DNA from: Sedimentisphaerales bacterium
GTDB lineage: Bacteria; Planctomycetota; Phycisphaerae; Sedimentisphaerales; Anaerohalosphaeraceae
Length of the DNA: 64,000 nt
Direction: 5' to 3'
Assembly (NCBI GenBank): GCA_028282905.1
Contig: JANQGW010000184.1
Span: 1 to 64,000, forward strand
Shown: positions 22,162 through 29,102 of the stretch, piece by piece
Numbering within the stretch: the stretch's first letter is position 1
Layout of the letters: each line of letters begins with the position of its first letter
Position numbers and translations under genes: made by a program
The notes under the pieces: generated by a model
The model's database searches: none
Told to the model about the DNA's origin: nothing
Seen by the model: only the letters and a program-made list of their open reading frames with translations

Positions 22162-22242
22162 ATGGGCAAAGAATACATAAAGTTTCTTGAGGCTCTGTTG
22201 TCACTATGGTATAAACTTTTGGCAAAGATATCGATAAATTAA
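22162..22242 (+). CDS. Candidate 26-aa small protein (amphipathic)
   Basis: Not in the ORF track. GGAGG 7 nt upstream of ATG (ttGGAGGtagggtaATG); translation MGKEYIKFLEALLSLWYKLLAKISIN*; ends 17 bp before the sulfatase start. Confidence 0.35.
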   Translation: MGKEYIKFLEALLSLWYKLLAKISIN

Positions 22243-22259
22243 TAAGTGGAGGTTTACCC

Positions 22260-23663
22260 ATGCAGACAACACGAAGACAATTTCTGAAACAGGCGGCGGG
22301 TGTAAGTTTGTCATTAGGTGTCGTTGGATGCGGTCATTCTTTGAATGCCGCCGCCAATGCCAAAAAGCCTAATTTTCTATTTATTCTTGTTGATGACCTT
22401 GGCTGGTCGGATTTAGCCTGTTATGGTAATCCCCTCCACGAAACTCCTAATATTGACCGCTTGGCTGCCGAGGGCGTGCGGTTTACGCAGGCGTATACGC
22501 CGTGTGCGGTCTGTTCACCGACTCGCGCCGCCATTCAAACCGGCCAGTATCCCATTCGTATGGGTATTACCGACTGGATTCCAGGCCGGCGGAAAAAGAA
22601 TGCCAAGCTCAAAGAAAAGTTTACCGACAAGCAGATGCCGCTCAAAGAGGTTACAATTGCCGAAGCGATTAAGGATGCAGGCTACAAGACTTCGTTCCTG
22701 GGCAAATGGCATCTGGGCGAAACCGATGAATTCTGGCCCGAACATCAGGGCTATGAGGTTAATCTCGGCGGCCACTCCAAAGGCTCGCCGCCCGGCGGAT
22801 ACTTTGCGCCCTACACCAATCCTCGACTGAAAAGCGGACCGGACGGCGAATACCTGACCGACCGATTGGGTGATGAAGCGGTCAAACTGATTGGTCAATA
22901 TGCCCAAACGCCTGAGAAGCCGTTTATGATGATGATGTCATTTTATACGGTACATACACCCATCCAGCCCAAATCCGAGTTAAAACAGAAGTATCAAAAG
23001 AAGATCAAGGCGTCAACGGATAAGCGGTGGACCAATCCCGGCTATGCGGCGATGGTGCAAAGCCTGGATGAAAATGTGGGCAAAATTCTCAAAAGCCTCA
23101 AAGAGCAGGGGCTTGATAAAGATACGGTCGTTATCTTCACCTCGGACAACGGCGGGGTGGATTACTGGAAGGTTTCAAGCAATGATCCGCTACGGTCGGG
23201 CAAAGGCCATTATTACGAAGGTGGTGTGCGGGTTCCAACAATTATCCACTGGCCGCAGGCGAAGATTAAGCCAACGATTCAGGAGTGCCCGATTATTTCG
23301 ATGGATTTTTATCCGACGATACTTCACATGGCGGGGCTGCCTCTCACACCTGACCGGCACATCGACGGCTTGAGCCTTGTTCAAGTGTTGAAGGGCGGGC
23401 TTCCGTTAAAACGTGATACCTTCTACTGGCACTATCCGCATTATCATGGTTCCGGTGAAACACCGTGCAGTGCCATTCGCAGCGGCGACTTCAAGTTCAT
23501 TCGCCATTACGAAGACGGCAAAAAAGAATTGTACAATCTGAAATCCGATATCGGCGAGAAAACCGACCTGATCGACCAAATGCCGGAAAAGGCACAGCAG
23601 TTGGAAGCAAAGCTGGATGCCTGGCTCAAAGAGATGGATGCCTATATTCCGGTACCGAAGTAG
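22260..23663 (+). CDS. Arylsulfatase-type sulfatase with Tat/lipoprotein-like signal
   Basis: MQTTRRQFLKQAAGVSLSLGVVGCG; 'PNFLFILVDDLGWSDLACYGNPLHETPNIDRLAAEGVRFTQAYTPCAVCSPTRAAIQTGQY' (C-S-P-T-R). Confidence 0.94.
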   Translation: MQTTRRQFLKQAAGVSLSLGVVGCGHSLNAAANAKKPNFLFILVDDLGWSDLACYGNPLHETPNIDRLAAEGVRFTQAYTPCAVCSPTRAAIQTGQYPIRMGITDWIPGRRKKNAKLKEKFTDKQMPLKEVTIAEAIKDAGYKTSFLGKWHLGETDEFWPEHQGYEVNLGGHSKGSPPGGYFAPYTNPRLKSGPDGEYLTDRLGDEAVKLIGQYAQTPEKPFMMMMSFYTVHTPIQPKSELKQKYQKKIKASTDKRWTNPGYAAMVQSLDENVGKILKSLKEQGLDKDTVVIFTSDNGGVDYWKVSSNDPLRSGKGHYYEGGVRVPTIIHWPQAKIKPTIQECPIISMDFYPTILHMAGLPLTPDRHIDGLSLVQVLKGGLPLKRDTFYWHYPHYHGSGETPCSAIRSGDFKFIRHYEDGKKELYNLKSDIGEKTDLIDQMPEKAQQLEAKLDAWLKEMDAYIPVPK

Positions 23664-24013
23664 ATTACAGGCAGTAGGTTGCAGGCAGTGGGCAGTCGTC
23701 AAATGAAACCGCGGATTAAGAGAAACAGCGACCACCGAATGCACGGAATTGCACTGAACATGTTTTGCTCCTGCTGGTTTTTGCTTTTGTAGTGTCAGTC
23801 TGGCTGGACGTTTGGCGATGTATTGATAGAAAGACGACATGAAACCTCTTGACGTGTTTCGGACGTCGTGGTACAGGGGATACGTTGTATTTTCGACGAG
23901 ACGAGGTGGTTGATATGGGAGCCAACAATGAACGCAGGCAATAGCAACAGAATCAGGGCTGGAATCGACACGAAGGCCGAGAGGAATACCAAAAAAAGAA
24001 ATGAAAACCAAAA

Positions 24014-24030
24014 AAGGGGCCTGACCCCTT
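24014..24030. repeat. GGGG-CCTGA-CCCC hairpin, left boundary of a small insertion-like segment
   Basis: AAGGGG-CCTGA-CCCCTT, similar to the hairpin at 24518-24544. Confidence 0.5.
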
Positions 24031-24072
24031 AAGTTTAACTCATGGACCAGTTCAACCAGTGGAGAGAGTTAG

Positions 24073-24480
24073 ATGAGCTTAAAACAAGCATTAGATTGTA
24101 TACGTTCTGAGTTGCCGTCCAGGGTAATCCCAGAATGCAATTCTTTAGAATCTGAACAAGCTGTATACGAGACCAAAGGTTTTGAAATCCGAAAATTACC
24201 AAATTATGACTCATTGTTCTATATAACTGAGGTACGTTTAAAACGCGGCAAGGGTATCAGTATTGATACGAAAAACTGGCTTCAAGCAGAGTATGATTTT
24301 TTAAAGCAAATACAGAAAGAAGAAAAAGACAGCTTTTGGGGTGCTAATTTATTGGATTTGGAGAACGACAGAATGATCACTTTCCTAATCAATACAAAAC
24401 AGAATACTTATGCTAAAAGTTTCTACATACTGCCAGAAATGTATCCAAGGAGTGGAGAACTCTGGGATGGAAAATCATAA
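24073..24480 (+). CDS. Hypothetical protein, 135 aa, no recognised family
   Basis: Start preceded by ggagagagttag; MSLKQALDCIRSELPSRVIPECNSLESEQAVYETKGFEIRKLPNYDSLFYITEVRL...; lower GC than its neighbours. Confidence 0.6.
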   Translation: MSLKQALDCIRSELPSRVIPECNSLESEQAVYETKGFEIRKLPNYDSLFYITEVRLKRGKGISIDTKNWLQAEYDFLKQIQKEEKDSFWGANLLDLENDRMITFLINTKQNTYAKSFYILPEMYPRSGELWDGKS

Positions 24481-24517
24481 AGAGCAAATAGAGATGTCAG
24501 AGCAATTAAAGAAGAGC

Positions 24518-24544
24518 AATTAAAGGGGGCAGACCCCTTTAATT
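24518..24544. repeat. GGGG-GCAGA-CCCC hairpin, right boundary of insertion-like segment
   Basis: AATTAAAGGGG - GCAGA - CCCCTTTAATT, perfect 11-bp arms. Confidence 0.6.
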
Positions 24545-24548
24545 TCCC

Positions 24549-24767
24549 TCCGGTTCGGGCGAGACGCCGTACAGTGCGATTCGCAGCGGCGAGTTCAAAT
24601 TCATCCGGCATTATGAAAGCGGCAAACGGCAGCTTTACAATCTGAAATCCGATATCGGCGAGAAAACCGACCTGATCGACCAAATGCCTGAAAAGGCAGA
24701 GCAGTTAGAAAAGAAACTGGACGCCTGGCTCAAAGATGTGAATGCCTATATCCCGGTGCCGAAATAA
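24549..24767 (+). pseudogene. 3'-terminal fragment of a second sulfatase paralogue
   Basis: Open frame SGSGETPYSAIRSGEFKFIRHYESGKRQLYNLKSDIGEKTDLIDQMPEKAEQLEKKLDAWLKDVNAYIPVPK*, near-identical to the end of the intact sulfatase at 22260-23663 (HGSGETPCSAIRSGDFKFIRHYEDGKKELYNLKSDIGEKTDLIDQMPEKAQQLEAKLDAWLKEMDAYIPVPK*). No upstream sulfatase sequence. Confidence 0.9.
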
Positions 24768-24860
24768 GTCCACGAAAGCTTATTGGTTTTCCGGTTTTTG
24801 CTTTTCGAAAGAAGCTGCAAATAATACGTATTGTGTTTAATTCTCAGGCGTTTTGATGAT

Positions 24861-24927
24861 TGTCATTCCCGCGAAGGCGGGGATCCAGACGTCTCGCACT
24901 GGATACCGGGTCAAGCCCGGTATGACA
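24861..24927. repeat. Dispersed intergenic palindromic repeat, long form
   Basis: TGTCATTCCCGCGAAGGCGGGGATCCAG...CTGGATACCGGGTCAAGCCCGGTATGACA. Outer TGTCAT/ATGACA and ATCCAG/CTGGAT pair; inner CCCGC/GCGGG and TACCGGG/CCCGGTA hairpins. Confidence 0.8.
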
Positions 24928-24968
24928 CATAGGCGCGTAGGTTTTACCCAATGCGTATGAATCCATCT

Positions 24969-25014
24969 ATTACGTTGCCGGCGCTCGGTGTATGATCGAG
25001 GTCGGCAGCGTAAT
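24969..25014. terminator. Long palindrome between sulfatase remnant and nox 3' end, possible bidirectional terminator
   Basis: ATTACGTTGCCGGC-GCTCGGTGTATGATCGAG-GTCGGCAGCGTAAT; arms complementary with wobble, followed by TTTT on the + strand. Confidence 0.5.
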
Positions 25015-25023
25015 TTTGTATAG

Positions 25024-26388
25024 TTATTTCATATAGGTCAGCCCCAGCGCCTGCAAGATGGCGGAGATGACGAAATTAAACGGTTTGTTGAAGTGGGGCA
25101 GGAAGTAGACGTCGGTCATTGCCAATTCCGTCAGTGTCAATCCCTTCTGGATGGCGAGCGAGAGATAGAAAATACATTCGGTGTGCGGGGTCTTGCCGTA
25201 GGAGCCGACCTGGGCGCCTACCAGCCGGAGTGTTTCGCGTTCGAAGACCAGCTTGACGCCGACTTCTTCGACATCTTCCATGAACTCGGGCCGGTCGTTA
25301 TCGACATAGAATGAGCTGAGTACATCCATGCCTTCGGCGCGGGCGGCTTCTTCGCTTAGGCCGGTACTGGCGAGCATGTTGTCGAATACGCAAATCGCGT
25401 TGGTCCCGACGATGCTCGGCAGCTGTACCGAGTCAAGCCCGTTAATCTGGCTGGCGGCTACGACGCCGCCTTTGACGGCGTTGGTCGCTAACGCCACATG
25501 CCGATGCGAACCGGTCGCGGCGTGGTAGGTCGCTACGGTATCACCGATTGCGTAAACATCCGGGATAGAGGTCTGCATCCGGGAGTCAACGACGAGTGCG
25601 CCATTGGCAAGCTTATCCGCTCCCTCCAGCAGGGCGGTATTCGGCTTAAAGCCTACGCATTGAATCACCAGGTCCGCGTCGAAGCTGCCGTGGTCGGTGA
25701 CGACCTGTTTGACCCGGCCGTTTTCGCCGGCGCTGTAGCCGGTGACACGCGTGCCCAAAAGCAGATTGATACCCGTCCGGCGAATATCGGCCTGCAGTCG
25801 ATCAGAAAATTCCGCGTCAAAGTATGCCGGCACCACGCGATCCTGCAGGTCGATCAAGGTCACCTTTTTGCCCTTCAGGTGGTACGCCTCGGCCAGTTCA
25901 ATGCCGATATAGCCGGCGCCAATAATCGCGACGCTGTCGATACCCGGCTCGTTGGCTTTTTCAATCAGCGTTGCGGCGTGCTGGAACAGTTTACAGATAT
26001 AAATGTTTTCCAGGTCGCTGTTTTTGACATTAAAATCAACCGGCCAGGAACCGGCGGCATAGATCAGTTTGTCATAGGGAACCGTCATCTCGTTGCCGTT
26101 GTTGATGTCATGTGCGGTGACCGTTTTGTTGTCCGTATCGATATTGGTCACTTCCGTGTGCATGTGGACCTGGGCGCCGAGGGTTTCCAGTTCATTACAG
26201 TTGGAATAAAACAGGTCATTGACATTTTTGACAATGCCGCTGACCGAAAGGGCGATGCCGCAGCCGAGAAACGAGATATTATCATTACGGTCAAAAGCGA
26301 CCACTTCATGGTCCTTATTCTGTGAAAGCAGGGTGCGGATAGCGGATGTTCCCGCGTGGTTGACTCCGACAACGACGATTTTGGCCAT
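25024..26388 (-). CDS. nox: FAD-dependent NADH oxidase / CoA-disulfide-reductase-like
   Basis: 'KIVVVGVNHAGTSAIRTLL', redox Cys in 'NISFLGCGIALSVSG', 'VAIIGAGYIGIELAEAYHLKGKKVTLID', 'DVYAIGDTVATYHAATG'. Confidence 0.88.
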   Translation of the reverse strand: MAKIVVVGVNHAGTSAIRTLLSQNKDHEVVAFDRNDNISFLGCGIALSVSGIVKNVNDLFYSNCNELETLGAQVHMHTEVTNIDTDNKTVTAHDINNGNEMTVPYDKLIYAAGSWPVDFNVKNSDLENIYICKLFQHAATLIEKANEPGIDSVAIIGAGYIGIELAEAYHLKGKKVTLIDLQDRVVPAYFDAEFSDRLQADIRRTGINLLLGTRVTGYSAGENGRVKQVVTDHGSFDADLVIQCVGFKPNTALLEGADKLANGALVVDSRMQTSIPDVYAIGDTVATYHAATGSHRHVALATNAVKGGVVAASQINGLDSVQLPSIVGTNAICVFDNMLASTGLSEEAARAEGMDVLSSFYVDNDRPEFMEDVEEVGVKLVFERETLRLVGAQVGSYGKTPHTECIFYLSLAIQKGLTLTELAMTDVYFLPHFNKPFNFVISAILQALGLTYMK

Positions 26389-26410
26389 ATTTATATCCTT
26401 TCAAATCAAA

Positions 26411-26818
26411 TTATGATTGCTGTGCTAATTGCTCAAACGTTATATTCGATAAAGATTCATTCAGGTTATTTTGTAAATCTTCAAGACATCGATGTGCTTT
26501 GCATACCGAATCTCTCGGGCAGGAACTGTCCTGATGCAAGCACATGTTTATCAATAGGCATTTGCTGTCGATAATGCTGATCACATCGAACAGGGTAATT
26601 TGGGCTGGAGGATGATTGAGCCGATACCCGCCGCTGTGACCGCGACGGCTGGTGATAATCCCGGCCGCCGCCAGTTTCGTACCGACCAGCCGCAAATGGT
26701 GATAGGGAATCCGCATCTTTTCCGAAATCGCCGTAATCGGGACCAGCTCAGGACGGCCGTATTGACCGCTGAGATACTGAACTAACCGGATCGCGTAATC
26801 TGCTTCTCGTGTAATCAT
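26411..26818 (-). CDS. Rrf2 family transcriptional regulator, possibly Fe-S
   Basis: 'MITREADYAIRLVQYLS...ISEKMRIPYHHLRLVGTKLAAAGIITSRRGHSGGYRL', then a Cys-rich region 'SKCLLINMCLHQDSSCPRDSVCKAHRCLEDL'. Confidence 0.92.
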   Translation of the reverse strand: MITREADYAIRLVQYLSGQYGRPELVPITAISEKMRIPYHHLRLVGTKLAAAGIITSRRGHSGGYRLNHPPAQITLFDVISIIDSKCLLINMCLHQDSSCPRDSVCKAHRCLEDLQNNLNESLSNITFEQLAQQS

Positions 26819-27105
26819 AAATTCTATGCCTTTGACAATTTCAAATGACAGTAATATGCTATCATTTAAAAAGCAACCGTTAATTTCACATTTCCGATAT
26901 TATTTTACTATTAAAACAGCGTCATGACAGCGTGATGGTGACTTAAGTAAGGATTCGAAATGCCTTTATCTGTGTTTTTTAAGTGTTTATAGCTAAAGAA
27001 AGAGGACATCTTGGTGTCTTTAATGCATTTTTACTTGAAATTTCCGGCTGAATTGCTATCGTAGGCGGTCGAAACATCCAAATTATCAGCTTCAAGGAAT
27101 GCAAA

Positions 27106-28347
27106 ATGGCGATTGTAGTACAAAAATTTGGGGGTACATCGGTCGCAGATGCCGAAAAAATTCGTGCCGCGGCGACCCGCGCACTGAAGGCTTATCAGGA
27201 TGGCCATCAGGTGGTGGTCGTTGCTTCCGCACGCGGTAAGCAGACCGATCAATTGGTAGCCGATGCGCTGGAACTGAACCCGAACCCGCCGCAGCGAGAA
27301 ATGGATATGCTGCTCAGCACAGGCGAACAGCAGACGGTGTCATTGATGGCGATGGCTTTGGATACGATGGGCCAGAAGGCGATCAGCTTTACCGGCCAGC
27401 AGATCCAGATGGTGACCGACGATGCTCACGGCAAAGCGCGGATTCAGGAAATCGGCGCCGAACGCATTCGGCACAGCCTGGACGCGGGGCATATCTGTAT
27501 TGTGGCCGGTTTTCAGGGTGTGGATGAAAACGGCAATATTACCACGCTTGGCCGCGGTGGTTCCGATACCAGTGCGGTGGCGTTGGCTGTTGCTCTCGGG
27601 GCGCCGACCTGTGAGATTTATACCGATGTGGACGGTATTTATACGACCGATCCGCGGAAATATCCCAACGCGGTCAAAATGGATCAGATCAGCTATGACG
27701 AAATGCTCGAAATGGCCAGTCTTGGCGCCGGCGTTATGCACAGCCGGGCGATTGAGTTTGGCAAAAAATATGATGTACAGATTCATGTTCGCAGCAGCAT
27801 GAATGACAAGACAGGAACTATTATTACACATGAGGTGCCTAAAATGGAAGGTATTCTGGTTTCAGGTGCAACCGTCCAAAAAGATCTTGCAAAAATTTCA
27901 CTGATTGGCGTGGATAACAAGCCGGGCAACGCTGCCCGGGTATTTGCTCATATGGCAACTGCACAGGTCAGTGTGAATGATATTATTCAGACAGAAGTCA
28001 GCGTTGACAAGGCGAATCTCTCGTTTACCATCGCCCGCTCAGATCTGGCGAATGCGAAAGCCGCGATTGATGAGTTCCGCGAGGACATTCACTGCGAAGA
28101 CGTCTTTACGCGTGAAGATGTCGCACAGGTTTCGGTGGTGGGTGTTGGTATGCGTTCGCACTGCGGTGTGGCCCAGACGATGTTTGCCGCGTTAGCTGAG
28201 CAGAAGGTCAATATCGATTCGATTACTACCAGTGAAATTCGCATTAGCTGTCTGCTGGACGTGCCGGATGCGGAAAAGGCATTGGTTGCTGTCTGCGATG
28301 CGTTTGAGTTGGACAGGCCGGCTGCTGACCGCCAGCCCGCAGAATAA
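27106..28347 (+). CDS. lysC: Aspartate kinase
   Basis: MAIVVQKFGGTSVADAEKIRAAA; 'GRGGSDTSAVALAVALGAPTCEIYTDVDGIYTTDPR'; C-terminal ACT domains. Confidence 0.95.
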   Translation: MAIVVQKFGGTSVADAEKIRAAATRALKAYQDGHQVVVVASARGKQTDQLVADALELNPNPPQREMDMLLSTGEQQTVSLMAMALDTMGQKAISFTGQQIQMVTDDAHGKARIQEIGAERIRHSLDAGHICIVAGFQGVDENGNITTLGRGGSDTSAVALAVALGAPTCEIYTDVDGIYTTDPRKYPNAVKMDQISYDEMLEMASLGAGVMHSRAIEFGKKYDVQIHVRSSMNDKTGTIITHEVPKMEGILVSGATVQKDLAKISLIGVDNKPGNAARVFAHMATAQVSVNDIIQTEVSVDKANLSFTIARSDLANAKAAIDEFREDIHCEDVFTREDVAQVSVVGVGMRSHCGVAQTMFAALAEQKVNIDSITTSEIRISCLLDVPDAEKALVAVCDAFELDRPAADRQPAE

Positions 28348-28368
28348 TGTTTGCATGACTGATATTTC

Positions 28369-28406
28369 AAAGCTATCCTGATACATTCGGGATAGCTTTA
28401 TTTTTT
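28369..28406 (+). terminator. Rho-independent terminator after lysC
   Basis: AAAGCTATCC - TGATACATTCG - GGATAGCTTT followed by ATTTTTT. Confidence 0.88.
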
Positions 28407-28439
28407 GAATCAGCGATTGTTTTTAAAGGAGCCGGGATA

Positions 28440-29090
28440 TTGGGTAAGAAAAAGCCCAAACTCGTTATGCGTCGAACCACGCGAAACGCCCTCATCGCGG
28501 CGGTCTTTTTTGTGCTCATGCCCACGCTTGTCGTACTGGATCATCAGTTCGGCCGATCACTTCGTAAAGCCATTGAGCGAACGACGTATGCCGCCGGTGA
28601 CCGGCAGAAATACCACGGCAAAACTTTTACTGTTCTTGAAGTTATTGACGGCGATACGATAGATATTGATATCCCTGACGGCGACTGGCCGGATACGCGG
28701 GTGCGTCTGCTTGGCGTTGATACCCCGGAAACCAAACACCCGAAAACCGGTGTGATGTATTTCGGTCCGGAAGCGAGCGCCTTTACGGAGAAAGTTGTTT
28801 TAGGCAAGTCCGTTACAATTCTACTGGATACGGTTGGCGATCATCGAGGCCATTACGGCAGACTGCTGGCCTATGTGAAATTGCCGGACGAAACGATTCT
28901 CAATGAAGAACTCATTAAGCAGGGCTATGGTTATGCGTACCTGAGCTTTCCGCACAGTCGGTTTGATGCATATGCAGAATTCATGGAAACAGCACAGCAG
29001 CAAAACAAAGGACTCTGGAAAGAAGTTACACGCGACCAACTTCCTAAATGGCTCCGCTCAAAACGTCCGGACCTGCTGCGATATCCCTAA
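28440..29090 (+). CDS. Thermonuclease/SNase-like protein with N-terminal TM
   Basis: 'FTVLEVIDGDTIDIDIPDGDWPDTRVRLLGVDTPETKHPKTGVMYFGPEASAFTEKVVLGKSVTILLD'. TTG start with upstream AAAGGAG. Confidence 0.88.
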   Translation: MGKKKPKLVMRRTTRNALIAAVFFVLMPTLVVLDHQFGRSLRKAIERTTYAAGDRQKYHGKTFTVLEVIDGDTIDIDIPDGDWPDTRVRLLGVDTPETKHPKTGVMYFGPEASAFTEKVVLGKSVTILLDTVGDHRGHYGRLLAYVKLPDETILNEELIKQGYGYAYLSFPHSRFDAYAEFMETAQQQNKGLWKEVTRDQLPKWLRSKRPDLLRYP

Positions 29091-29102
29091 TTAACAGTTC
29101 AA

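Noticed and set aside
23406-24011. 201-aa - strand ORF spanning the sulfatase 3' end and the spacer
   Set aside because: Covers repeat-derived spacer and antisense of the sulfatase; no start context or motif.
25498-26325. 275-aa + strand ORF antisense to nox
   Set aside because: Antisense shadow of a clear FAD oxidoreductase; composition is mirrored codons without family signature.
26819-27105. Possible lysine riboswitch upstream of aspartate kinase
   Set aside because: Only a weak AGAGGACA/TGTCTTT-like helix is seen; the conserved lysine-riboswitch junction elements could not be identified by eye. An Infernal search with the Rfam Lysine model would decide.
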